In this document: in pieces, positions 8,910 to 16,413 of the stretch
Numbering within the stretch: the first letter of the stretch is position 1
Layout: every line of letters starts with the position of its first letter
Assembly (NCBI GenBank): GCA_963843085.1
Contig: CAWJJG010000011.1
Coordinates: forward strand, 992,001-1,056,000
Direction of reading: 5' to 3'
DNA length: 64,000 nt
Source: DASUPK01 sp963843085
Lineage (GTDB): Bacteria; Actinomycetota; Thermoleophilia; Solirubrobacterales; 70-9
Program-made: the position numbers and the translations under genes
The notes under the pieces: model-generated
The model's input: the letters and a program-made list of their open reading frames with translations, nothing else
The model's database searches: none
What the model was told of the DNA's origin: nothing

Positions 8910-8931
8910 GGCGGCCGCTCACGCGGCCGCC
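8910..8931 (-). other. Perfect GC hairpin with GNRA loop spanning the fabF stop
   Basis: On the transcribed strand a 9-bp perfect stem (GGCGGCCGC with GCGGCCGCC) closes a GTGA loop, a GNRA tetraloop. The fabF stop codon TGA lies inside that loop. It separates fabF from the carboxyltransferase gene. A role in mRNA stability or in tuning downstream expression is inference; no U-tract follows, so intrinsic termination is unlikely. Confidence 0.6.
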
Positions 8932-10115
8932 TCGATGCAGAGCACGACGTTGTGGCCGCCGAAGCCGAACGAGTTGCTGATCCCGATGGCGGGATGCCCG
9001 TTCAGCGGTAGGGCCTTGGCCTCGTTCGGCACGTAGTCGAGGTCGAGTCCCTCGTCGGGCTCCTCGTAGTTGAGGGTGGGCGGCGCCTGCTTGGCGCGCA
9101 GCGCCTGCAGTGTCTCCACGGCCTCGACTGCGCCGGCGGCGCCGAGCAGGTGCCCGATCGCCGACTTCGTGGACGAGGTCGGAATGCGGAATGCGTCGTC
9201 ACCCAGGGCGGTCTTCAGCGCCTCCGTCTCCGAGCGATCGTTGAGCGGAGTCGAGGTCCCGTGGGCGTTGACGTACGCAAGGTCGCCCGGCTCGACGTCC
9301 GCATCGGCCAGCGCCTTGCGGATCGCGCGAGCGGCGCCGTCGCCGCTCGGCTCGGGTGCCGTCATGTGGTGGGCGTCGGCCGTGGCGCCGTAGCCGATCA
9401 CGTAGCCGAGGATCTGCGCGCCGCGGAGCTCCGCGGTCTCGGCGTCCTCGAGGACCATCACGCCGGCCCCCTCGCCCATGACGAACCCGTCGCGGCGGCG
9501 ATCGAACGGCCTGGAGATGCCCGACTCGGAGGTGGCGCCCATCTCGGCGAAGGCCGCCGTCGCCAGCGGCGTCATCGCCGACTCGGCGCCGCCCGTCACG
9601 CAGGCCACGGCGTCGCCGAAGGAGACCATCCGGGCGGCGGTCCCGACGGCGTGCGCGCCCGCGGCGCAGGCGGAGACGGTCCCGAAGCACTGGCCGCGCA
9701 GGTCATGTTGGATCGCCAGGGCGCCGGAGGCCGAGTTGGCCATCATCTGCGGCACGCAGTGGGGCGAGACCTTGCCCTGCCCCTGTTCGTCCAGGACGGT
9801 GTGCTCGTGCTCGATCGTGGAGAGGCCGCCGATCCCGGTGCCGATCACGCTGCCGATCTCAGCCCGGTCATAGGGCGCCTCGTCGAGCCCGGCCTGGGAG
9901 ATCGCCTCGGCCGCCGCCGCGAGCGCCAGATGCGTGAAGCGGTCGGTGCGGCGCGCCTGCCGCCTGGTCAGGTGATCGGTCGCCTCGAACTCCGAGCAAC
10001 GGGCGAGACCGTCCTCGATCCCGGATTCGCCGGCGGACCAGCGCTCGTGCAGGGCCGGCGCGCCGACGCCCAGGGGCGTGACGGCGCCGATCCCGGTGAT
10101 TGCAACCCGGCGCAT
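8919..10115 (-). CDS. fabF: 3-oxoacyl-ACP synthase II (KAS II)
   Basis: 398 aa condensing enzyme that elongates acyl-ACP with malonyl-ACP. The catalytic triad is visible: Cys in TVSACAAGAHAVG (near residue 160), His in VNAHGTSTPLND (near 295) and His in KSAIGHLLGAAG (near 330). The C-terminal NSFGFGGHN loop is typical. The start overlaps the acpP stop as TGATG, implying translational coupling. Length matches FabF (about 410 aa). Confidence 0.95.
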   Translation of the reverse strand: MRRVAITGIGAVTPLGVGAPALHERWSAGESGIEDGLARCSEFEATDHLTRRQARRTDRFTHLALAAAAEAISQAGLDEAPYDRAEIGSVIGTGIGGLSTIEHEHTVLDEQGQGKVSPHCVPQMMANSASGALAIQHDLRGQCFGTVSACAAGAHAVGTAARMVSFGDAVACVTGGAESAMTPLATAAFAEMGATSESGISRPFDRRRDGFVMGEGAGVMVLEDAETAELRGAQILGYVIGYGATADAHHMTAPEPSGDGAARAIRKALADADVEPGDLAYVNAHGTSTPLNDRSETEALKTALGDDAFRIPTSSTKSAIGHLLGAAGAVEAVETLQALRAKQAPPTLNYEEPDEGLDLDYVPNEAKALPLNGHPAIGISNSFGFGGHNVVLCIEAAA

Positions 10116-10360
10116 CAGGACTGGCGTGCGGATACGAACTCGACGACGTCCTGAACCGTGGCGATCTTGTCCATGTCGGCGTCCGTCACCTCGATGCCGT
10201 ACTCGTCCTCGATCACCTGAGCGAGCTCCACCAGGTCGAGCGAGTCGATGTCCAGATCCTCGAAGCGCGAGTCGGGCTTCACGTTCTCGGGCTCCTCGCC
10301 GAACTCGACGAGCGCCGAGATCACCCTCTCCTGCACCTCGTTCTTCGTTGCGGTCGTCAT
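10115..10360 (-). CDS. acpP: Acyl carrier protein
   Basis: 81 aa acidic protein. The phosphopantetheine site is Ser40 in DIDSLDLVEL. Its position between fabG and fabF is the classical one. ATG is preceded by AAGGAG on the minus strand (ctcctttctttgg on the plus strand). Gap to fabG is 27 bases. Holo-ACP synthase is not seen in the window. Confidence 0.95.
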   Translation of the reverse strand: MTTATKNEVQERVISALVEFGEEPENVKPDSRFEDLDIDSLDLVELAQVIEDEYGIEVTDADMDKIATVQDVVEFVSARQS

Positions 10361-10387
10361 TGCTTCTCCTTTCTTTGGGGTCTTCGG

Positions 10388-11185
10388 TTAGGCGGACATG
10401 CCGCCGTCGACCGGCAGCACCGCTCCGGTCACGTAGGAGGCCTCGTCCGATGCCAGAAAGCGGATGCAGGCGGCGACGTCCTCGGGGGTGCCGGTTCGCC
10501 GCGCCGGGATGTGGTCGAGCAGGCCGCCGCCGGAGCCCTCTCCGTTGGCGCCGCTGGTGAAGTCGCGAGTCAGCTCGGTCTCGATCAGGCCCGGGGCGAC
10601 AGCGTTGACGGTGACACCGCGGCGCGCGACCTCGGCGGCGACTGTCCTCGTGAAGCCGATCAATCCGGCCTTCGCGGCCGAGTAGTTCGCCTGGCCGGGA
10701 TTGGCGCGCAGTCCCGAGACCGAGGAGACGTTGATGACCCGGCCGAAGCGCCGGCGCATCATCGGGCCGATCGTCGAGCGCGTGAGCCGGAAGACCGCGG
10801 TCAGGTTGACATCGAGCACGCGGCTCCAGTCCTCGTCACTGAGCCGCATCGAGAGGTTGTCCGCGGTGATGCCGGCGTTGTTGACCAGCACCAGGACGGG
10901 GCCGAGCCGCTCCGCGACTTCGGTGAGCATGCCGTCGGCCGACTCGGCGTCGGAGACGTCGGCGCCGACGGCGACCGCGGTTCCGCCGGCGTCCTCGATC
11001 GATCCGGCGATCCCCTCGGCGCCCTCGCGGTCGCGGGAGTAGTTCACCGCCACCGACCAGCCGTGCTCGGCCAGTGCCTGCGCCGTGGCGGCGCCGATCC
11101 CGCGGGATGCGCCGGTGACCAGCGCGCAGCCCGTGTCCCGGGGCGCCGCCCGTTTCGCGACGGTGGCGGCGGTCTCCACGCTCAC
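10388..11185 (-). CDS. fabG: 3-oxoacyl-ACP reductase
   Basis: About 265 aa SDR. Cofactor motif VTGASRGIGAATA, NNAG motif, and active site Ser plus Tyr/Lys in YSAAKAGLIGF are visible; the C terminus has the SYVTGAVLPVDGG ending usual for FabG. The GTG start at 11185 overlaps the fabH stop as GTGA; an ATG five codons upstream also exists. It reduces 3-oxoacyl-ACP with NADPH in the cycle. An insertion around SGANGEGSGGG before the C-terminal helix makes it slightly longer than the typical 245 aa. Confidence 0.93.
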   Translation of the reverse strand: MSVETAATVAKRAAPRDTGCALVTGASRGIGAATAQALAEHGWSVAVNYSRDREGAEGIAGSIEDAGGTAVAVGADVSDAESADGMLTEVAERLGPVLVLVNNAGITADNLSMRLSDEDWSRVLDVNLTAVFRLTRSTIGPMMRRRFGRVINVSSVSGLRANPGQANYSAAKAGLIGFTRTVAAEVARRGVTVNAVAPGLIETELTRDFTSGANGEGSGGGLLDHIPARRTGTPEDVAACIRFLASDEASYVTGAVLPVDGGMSA

Positions 11186-12234
11186 GCCGTCCCCTCCCAC
11201 TCGACGATCCCGGCGCCCCAGGTGAGCCCGGAGCCGAAGGCGGAGAGCAGCACTCGTGATCCCTTTCGGAGCAGGCCGGTTGAAGCAGCATCGGCGAGCG
11301 CGATCGGAATGCTGGCCGCCGAGGTGTTGCCGTACTCGGACAGGCAGTCGATCACCCGGTCAGGCGGTAGGTCGAGCCGCTCGCCGACCGCGGAGATGAT
11401 CCGCGAGTTCGCCTGGTGGTAGACGAAGAGGTCGATCTCGTCGAGGGCGAGGCCGGCATCGGAAACGACCTGGTGGGTCGTGTCGCTCATCGCGGCGACC
11501 GCGGCGCGGAAGGTGGGCCGCCCGTCCATGCGAACCAGCCGTTCCTCGTTCGAGATCTGGATGAGGTCGCCGCGCGCGCCGTCCGCGCGCAGCGCGATCG
11601 GGCCGATCAGGCCGGGGCCGCCCAGGGTGAGCAGTGCGGCCCCGGCCCCATCGCCGAACAGTCCGGCGGTGCGCTTGTCGCTGTAGTCGACCACCCGGCT
11701 GAGGACCTCGGCGCCGACGACTAGGGCAGCCCGAGCCCGGCCGGACTCGAGCTGCGCCGTCGCGAGGGAGAGGGCCGAGAGGAAGCCCGTGCAGGCGGCG
11801 CCGATGTCCATGGCTCCGGCAGATACGGCTCCCATTCGGTTGGCGACCAGCGGCGCCATATTGGGCAGCATCTGGTCCGGGGAACAGGTTGCGACCAGGA
11901 TGAGGTCGAGATCCGCCGTATCGAAGTTGGCGAGCCGGAGCGCTCTCGAACCGGCGTCGGAGGCGAGGTCGACCAGCGTCTCGCCATTCGCGCGACGGCG
12001 GCGATGGATCCCCGTGCGGGAGGAAATCCAGTCGGCGTCGACGCCGAGCGGACCGGCGATCTCCTCGTTCTCCACCACCCGCTCGGGCAGCGCCGAGGCG
12101 ACGGCCGCGATTCCGGGGCCGGCCGTTCGCTTTCCGGCGTCGATAGGCGCGCCGGTCGCCCGCGCAATCAGGCCCTCCGGATCGACCAGAGACGCGTCGA
12201 CCTCCCACTGCTGTCCGGGCGAGAGCTCAGGCAA
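11182..12234 (-). CDS. fabH: 3-oxoacyl-ACP synthase III (KAS III)
   Basis: About 350 aa. It starts fatty-acid synthesis by condensing acyl-CoA with malonyl-ACP. Catalytic Cys is in IGAACTGF, His in VYHQANSRII and Asn in EYGNTSAAS. I chose a TTG at 12234 because GGGAG lies seven bases upstream and it overlaps the fabD stop by eight bases; the open frame extends further, to 12342, into fabD. This start gives about 35 residues ahead of the usual FabH N terminus (GIAAVASALPERVV), so a later start is possible, though no ATG or GTG is available there. Confidence 0.93.
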   Translation of the reverse strand: MPELSPGQQWEVDASLVDPEGLIARATGAPIDAGKRTAGPGIAAVASALPERVVENEEIAGPLGVDADWISSRTGIHRRRRANGETLVDLASDAGSRALRLANFDTADLDLILVATCSPDQMLPNMAPLVANRMGAVSAGAMDIGAACTGFLSALSLATAQLESGRARAALVVGAEVLSRVVDYSDKRTAGLFGDGAGAALLTLGGPGLIGPIALRADGARGDLIQISNEERLVRMDGRPTFRAAVAAMSDTTHQVVSDAGLALDEIDLFVYHQANSRIISAVGERLDLPPDRVIDCLSEYGNTSAASIPIALADAASTGLLRKGSRVLLSAFGSGLTWGAGIVEWEGTA

Positions 12235-13093
12235 GAGCGGACTCCCGGCTGGCCAGGGTCTCGGTCTGGGCGTCGTCGATCGTCCGCCGGACGAGACCGG
12301 CGAGCACCTTTCCGGGGCCGACGTCGACGTAGCGGGTGACACCCAGCTGCTCGAGTCTGGCGAGGACCGCCGTCCAGCGGATCGGGCTGATCAGGGAGGC
12401 GGCGAGGGCATCGCGCGCGTCGTCGCCGAAGAACTCGGCGGTGGTCGAGGAGATCACGGGCACGCCCGGGGTGCGGAAGTCGATCGCGTCGAGCTCGGCG
12501 CGGAACGCGTCCACCCCCACGGACATCGCCTCGGTGTGGAAGGCCCCCGCGACCGCGAGCTTCTTGGCGCGCATGCTCGCGCCCTTCGCGACTGCCTCCG
12601 CCTCCTCGATCCGAGCCAGCGGCCCGGAGAGGACGAACTGCTGCGGGGAGTTCTCGTTCGCCAGGGTCAGGCCGTGCTCGTCGGCGAGGGCCTGAGCGCC
12701 TTCGCGGTCCGAACCGACCGCGAGCATCCCGCCCGGCTCCCCCGCGCGCGCGGCGTCGTCCATGACCCGGCCCCGGGACACGACGATTCGCAGCCCGTCG
12801 GCATCGTCGACCGCTCCGGCGGCGGCGAGGGCGCCGATCTCGCCGAGCGAGTGCCCGGCGAAGTACCCGGCACTCGGCCGTCCGAGCCGCTCGAAGCCCG
12901 CCATCGAGGCGCAGTAGACAGCGGGCTGGGCGAAGGCCGTGCCCTCGGACATCCGCTCGAAGGGATCCTCGCCGACAAGCTCGGTGGCGAGACCGAGTAG
13001 GTCCGGGCGAAGATCCGCGACTACCTCACGGCTCGACGAATCCCCGACCCCCTGACCCGGGAAGAGGATCGCTGAAGCTGAATTGGCGTCCAT
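12227..13093 (-). CDS. fabD: Malonyl-CoA:ACP transacylase
   Basis: 288 aa. The N terminus has ILFPGQGVG, the nucleophile Ser is in GHSLGEIGAL and the catalytic His in GAFHTEAM. It loads malonyl on ACP and is the first gene of the eight-gene fab operon. The 100 bases upstream, up to the response-regulator stop, hold two palindromes listed separately. No strong Shine-Dalgarno sequence is seen before the ATG. Confidence 0.95.
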   Translation of the reverse strand: MDANSASAILFPGQGVGDSSSREVVADLRPDLLGLATELVGEDPFERMSEGTAFAQPAVYCASMAGFERLGRPSAGYFAGHSLGEIGALAAAGAVDDADGLRIVVSRGRVMDDAARAGEPGGMLAVGSDREGAQALADEHGLTLANENSPQQFVLSGPLARIEEAEAVAKGASMRAKKLAVAGAFHTEAMSVGVDAFRAELDAIDFRTPGVPVISSTTAEFFGDDARDALAASLISPIRWTAVLARLEQLGVTRYVDVGPGKVLAGLVRRTIDDAQTETLASRESALA

Positions 13094-13114
13094 GCCCTGA
13101 TCACTAACCGGGAC

Positions 13115-13128
13115 TCACCCGCGGGTGA
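13115..13128. promoter_or_regulatory. 14-bp perfect palindrome upstream of fabD
   Basis: TCACCCGCGGGTGA is its own reverse complement and ends 22 bases before the fabD ATG. The position suits a dimeric repressor or activator of the fab operon. Fatty-acid regulators of the TetR or MarR class act at such sites in other bacteria, but no such regulator is adjacent here. Confidence 0.45.
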
Positions 13129-13145
13129 AGGGATTCGGAGCCATG

Positions 13146-13161
13146 CCCCCCGTTCGGGGGG
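13146..13161. promoter_or_regulatory. Palindrome copy 1 (C6-GTTC-G6) between response regulator and fabD
   Basis: CCCCCCGTTCGGGGGG lies 33 bases downstream of the response-regulator stop and 53 bases upstream of fabD. An inverted copy occurs at 14971-14986 before the histidine-kinase gene. It could be an operator for the NarL-type regulator encoded between the two copies, or a terminator stem; no T-run follows on either strand. Confidence 0.45.
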
Positions 13162-13193
13162 GTTCCGGGGGACGGCCGGGGGATCAAGTCCGG

Positions 13194-13832
13194 CTAGCGC
13201 CGGGTCAGCCCGAGCTGCTCGGCCTTGCGGGTGGCCTCGGCCCGGTTACGCACGCCGAGCTTGCGATAGAGCGCCGTCGTATGGTCCTTGATCGTGTGGG
13301 GCGAGAGGAAGAGGCGCTCGGCGATCTCGCGGTTCGTCGCGCCCGCCCCGATCAGTTCCAGCACCTCGCGCTCACGCGGGGAGAGCGGCATCGCCGGGCC
13401 CTCGGCCTGGCGCGCGTAGACGGTCATGCCGCGGCCGACCATGCGGACCGCGTTGGCGACCTCGTCGGCGCTCCAGTCCTTCGAGATGAAGCCCGCCGCA
13501 CCGGCGGCCTTGGCGGCTTCGGGCGAGATCCACCCTGCACCGGAGATCAGGAGCACGCGGGTCTTCGGGGAGACCTCGCGGAGCGCCTCGCAGAGCTCGG
13601 CGCCGGAGCGCTCGCCGAGGAAGAGGTCGACCAGCGCGACGTCGGGCCGTCCCTTGCCGGCCAGCTCGATCGCCTCATCAGGCGTCGAGGCGACCACGCA
13701 GTCCGCAACCCACGGCTGGCGTCCGAGCAGGAGCCGGAAACCCCACTGTACGACGGCGTGATCGTCGACCACGAGCACCCGCAGCTTCTCGGCGCCGTTC
13801 AGCTGCTCGGCAACACCAGGCGCACCCGCCAT
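13194..13832 (-). CDS. NarL/LuxR-family response regulator
   Basis: 212 aa. Receiver domain: VLVVDDHAVVQWGF with the acidic pair, phospho-acceptor Asp in VALVDLFLG (near residue 68), Lys in FISKDWSADE. C-terminal LuxR helix-turn-helix: LSPREREVLELIGAG, then TNREIAERLFLSPHTIKDH. It overlaps the upstream kinase gene by 34 bases, so the two form a cognate pair. It lies immediately before the fab operon on the same strand. The arrangement resembles DesK-DesR, which controls membrane lipid fluidity in Bacillus, but this link is inference. Confidence 0.9.
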   Translation of the reverse strand: MAGAPGVAEQLNGAEKLRVLVVDDHAVVQWGFRLLLGRQPWVADCVVASTPDEAIELAGKGRPDVALVDLFLGERSGAELCEALREVSPKTRVLLISGAGWISPEAAKAAGAAGFISKDWSADEVANAVRMVGRGMTVYARQAEGPAMPLSPREREVLELIGAGATNREIAERLFLSPHTIKDHTTALYRKLGVRNRAEATRKAEQLGLTRR

Positions 13833-14920
13833 CGGTCCTCCTCGCGGCCGTATTCGAGCATTCCGCCACGTTGCAACGCCTCGTAGGAGGCGAGCCGCAG
13901 TCCCATCCGCGAGCCGCCACGGCCGGCCCCCTCGGCGACCGACGGCAGCCCGTCGTTCCGGACCTCGAGGGCGAACGCGCCATCGCGCTCGTAGATCGTC
14001 ACCCGGACCTCGGCGGGCTTCGCATGCTTCTCCGCGTTGCGGAGCGCCTCGTTGAGGACCGAGACCGCCAGCGGCTCGAGCCTCTCGGGCACGTCAACGC
14101 CGTCTCGCCAATCGACAACCAGCGGCAGGGTCTTGTACTGGCGGTCCAGGCGCTCGAGCTCGGCGCGGAGTCCGCCGTCCTGCAGCTCCATCAGAGAGCT
14201 GCCGGCGGAGCCGATCAGGGCATCGCGCAGGTCGCCGAGGGCGGCCTCGATCTCGGTGACGCAGCGCTCCCGATCGTCCTCGGCGAGGGGCCGGTCCGAG
14301 CCGAGCGCCAGCGAGACCCCGAAGAGCCTCTGGGTGACGCGCTCGTGCACGTCGCGGGCGAGATCGATGCGCTCGGAGAGCTGGCGGCTCCGCTCGAGCT
14401 GGCGGGTCACCTCGCGAACGTGGCTGGCGAGGGCGGCCGTGCGCCCGAGCGCATGCATAGTCGAGCGCTCGCCGTCGGTCAGTTGGAAGGGCTCTCCATC
14501 TCGGTCGGCGAAGATCACGCCGAGCCAACGCCCCGCCGCCGCGACCGGTGTGCAGGTAAGACCTGTGAGGCCCGGCAGGTTGGCGTATCGAGCGGGCACT
14601 TCCGAAGCGAAGTCGCTGGTCTCGACCACCCGGTCCTCGGCCAGGGCCCGCTGGGCGATCGGCGTCTCCTCGAGGCTGCCGTAGCCGTGCGCGATGATCT
14701 CCCTGTAGACGCCGTGGCTGCCGGCGGGCAGCACGAGCCGGCGTTCGGCGTCGTAGAGGAAGAGGAGCGCACGCTCCATCGACGTCTGCAGGCAGACCGC
14801 CTCGCAGATGCGGTCATAGAAGTCGTCGAGCTCTCGTTTCTCGTCCAGCTCGAACAGCAGCTGGACGACGACGTCCAGAGCCTCTGACCGGAGCGAGTCT
14901 TCCTTGATGCTCACGTCCAT
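13799..14920 (-). CDS. GAF-domain sensor histidine kinase (HisKA_3 type)
   Basis: About 373 aa from ATG 14920 (AGGGG nine bases upstream); a start at 14944 is possible. No membrane segment is seen, so it is likely cytoplasmic. A GAF domain (about residues 20-165, with TGLTCTPVAAAGRWLGVIF) is followed by a coiled stretch and the phospho-acceptor region LARDVHERVTQRLFG, the HisKA_3 pattern. The ATPase domain has NEALRNAEKHA (N box) and RMGLRLASYEA. It pairs with the overlapping NarL-type regulator. The GAF ligand is unknown. Confidence 0.88.
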   Translation of the reverse strand: MDVSIKEDSLRSEALDVVVQLLFELDEKRELDDFYDRICEAVCLQTSMERALLFLYDAERRLVLPAGSHGVYREIIAHGYGSLEETPIAQRALAEDRVVETSDFASEVPARYANLPGLTGLTCTPVAAAGRWLGVIFADRDGEPFQLTDGERSTMHALGRTAALASHVREVTRQLERSRQLSERIDLARDVHERVTQRLFGVSLALGSDRPLAEDDRERCVTEIEAALGDLRDALIGSAGSSLMELQDGGLRAELERLDRQYKTLPLVVDWRDGVDVPERLEPLAVSVLNEALRNAEKHAKPAEVRVTIYERDGAFALEVRNDGLPSVAEGAGRGGSRMGLRLASYEALQRGGMLEYGREEDRWRVRLVLPSS

Positions 14921-14970
14921 TGGGCTACCCCTGCATCCTCGCACCGGTTACGCGCCGGCTTTCGCACAAA

Positions 14971-14986
14971 CCCCCCGAACGGGGGG
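14971..14986. promoter_or_regulatory. Palindrome copy 2 (C6-GAAC-G6) in divergent promoter region
   Basis: CCCCCCGAACGGGGGG is the reverse complement of the copy at 13146-13161. It lies between the kinase gene (starting at 14920, minus) and the small secreted protein (starting at 15002, plus), so it could serve both promoters. The repeat of an identical 16-mer at both ends of the two-component pair suggests autoregulation, but binding is not shown. Confidence 0.45.
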
Positions 14987-15001
14987 ATAGGGTTTGCGGC
15001 C

Positions 15002-15415
15002 GTGAAGCCTGCGTTGATCGTCATCGCGGCGGTTCTGGCGCTCGGAATCGGAGCCGCGGACGCGAGCGCCAAGCGCCCGTTGCTGATCAGCAACTGCGCG
15101 AAGCCGAAGTTCAAGCCGATCAACGTGATTATCGCCTGCGGCGATGCCAGCCTCGGCGCGCGGGAGATGACCTGGTCGAGCTGGACGCACAAGTCGGCTC
15201 TCGGCACGGGGACCGGCGTGATCAACGACTGCGATCCCACCTGCGTGAGCGGCAAGACCAAGACGGCGCCGATGCAGCTGCTGCTCACCAAGCCGCGAAC
15301 GTGCTCCAACGGGAAGCGGCTCTTCACCAAGCTCCGCTACACCTGGACCGTCGGGGCGCCGGCCGGACCGGCCAGTGGATCAGTGCCGGTGGGCTGCAAG
15401 CTCGCCAATCTCTAG
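15002..15415 (+). CDS. Small secreted protein of unknown function
   Basis: 137 aa from a GTG 15 bases after the palindrome. Signal peptide: MKPALIVIAAVLALGIG, cleavage probable after ADASA. The mature part has six cysteines, seemingly in pairs (NCAKP, IACGD, NDCDPTC, RTCSN, VGCK), and a WSSWTHKSALGTG segment that looks like a beta-strand. Similar small exported proteins are common in Thermoleophilia. I recognise no function. Its promoter is shared with the kinase gene, so it may belong to the same regulon. Confidence 0.72.
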   Translation: MKPALIVIAAVLALGIGAADASAKRPLLISNCAKPKFKPINVIIACGDASLGAREMTWSSWTHKSALGTGTGVINDCDPTCVSGKTKTAPMQLLLTKPRTCSNGKRLFTKLRYTWTVGAPAGPASGSVPVGCKLANL

Positions 15416-15516
15416 TCCGGGACAACTACCCACTCAGATCGAGGGGTTGGCCCGGAGGCAGCCGTTCAAGGAGCCGGAGAAGGTGGCCGATGCAAGACGG
15501 CGAAGAGGAGATTGGA

Positions 15517-15696
15517 ATGCCACCGAACTCAACCCAGAATCTGAACGCCAGGCTCTCCCTGACGCTGGCGACCCAGGAGCGCCCAGGTGGCACCGGCATC
15601 AGCCTCACTCCCTCTCCAATTCAGAGCTCCGCGCCCCCGAACCAGATCGTCGGCGGTGCCCGGCAGTACCACGGCGGCTACCACCTGAGCCTCTAG
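15517..15696 (+). CDS. Candidate 59-aa small protein with strong RBS
   Basis: ATG preceded by AAGAGGAG at seven-base spacing; an in-frame ATG at 15490 would add nine residues and also has a purine-rich lead. The product begins MPPNSTQNLNARLSLTLA, has a PGGTGISLTP turn-rich middle and ends in GGARQYHGGYHLSL, a Gly/His/Tyr-rich tail. There is no signal peptide or membrane segment. It fills the gap between the secreted protein and the OmpR-type regulator. It could be a peptide precursor or a spurious open frame; support is the ribosome-binding site and the gap. Confidence 0.42.
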   Translation: MPPNSTQNLNARLSLTLATQERPGGTGISLTPSPIQSSAPPNQIVGGARQYHGGYHLSL

Positions 15697-16413
15697 TCAC
15701 GGAGTGCCGTCGGCGAAGCGGTACCCGACCCGCCGGACGGTGAGGACGAGCTCCGGGTTCTGTGGGTCTCGTTCCACCTTCTGCCGCAGGTTGGAGATGT
15801 GGACGTCGCAGGCGCGAACGTCGCCTCGGAACTCGGTCTGCCAGAGCTCCTCCATGATCTCCTTGCGCGAGAAGACCTGGCCCGGGCTCTCCGCCAGGAG
15901 CCGCAGCACCTGGAACTCCGACCGGGTCAGGTTGATCGGCTCGCCGCGCACCGTGACGAGGTGGCGGGCCAGGTCGATCGAGACCGGCCCGGCGTCGATC
16001 GCGGTCCCCTCGGTGCCAGCAGAGCGGTCGAGCTCCCGGCGGCGCAGCTGAGCCCGGACTCGGCCGAGCAGCTCGCGGACCGAGAACGGCTTGGTGACGT
16101 AGTCGTCGGCGCCGACCTCGAGGCCCACGACCTTGTCGACCTCTGCGTCCTTTGCGGTCAGCAGGATGATCGGCACCGGGCTGTGGGCGCGGACCTCGCG
16201 GCAGATGTCGAGCCCGCTCTTGCCCGGCATCATGATGTCCAGGATCAGCAGGTCGTAGTGGTCGTCCGAGATCTGGCCCTCGGCCTCCTCGCCGTTGGCC
16301 GCGAGCGTGACTTCGAACCCCTCCTGCTCGAGCGCGTACCCGACCGACTCGCGGACGGAGTCCTCGTCGTCCACGACCAGGATGCGGCTCATTGCGGGGG
16401 GCGCCGGGCTCAT
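15697..16413 (-). CDS. OmpR/PhoB-family response regulator
   Basis: 238 aa from an ATG overlapping the kinase stop (ATGA); an alternative ATG at 16392 (MSRILVVDDE) gives 231 aa, nearer the usual length. Receiver: ILVVDDEDSVRESVG, Asp in LLILDIMMPGKSG, conserved Thr in ILLTAKD, Lys in YVTKPFSVREL. C-terminal winged helix with INLTRSEFQVLRLLAE, then the recognition helix in DVHISNLRQKVE. The partner kinase is directly upstream. The target genes are not known. Confidence 0.92.
   Translation of the reverse strand: MSPAPPAMSRILVVDDEDSVRESVGYALEQEGFEVTLAANGEEAEGQISDDHYDLLILDIMMPGKSGLDICREVRAHSPVPIILLTAKDAEVDKVVGLEVGADDYVTKPFSVRELLGRVRAQLRRRELDRSAGTEGTAIDAGPVSIDLARHLVTVRGEPINLTRSEFQVLRLLAESPGQVFSRKEIMEELWQTEFRGDVRACDVHISNLRQKVERDPQNPELVLTVRRVGYRFADGTP

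Noticed and set aside
15426..15608. 60-aa minus-strand frame opposite the small plus-strand ORF
   Set aside because: No ribosome-binding site and no signal or domain; the plus-strand frame has better support.
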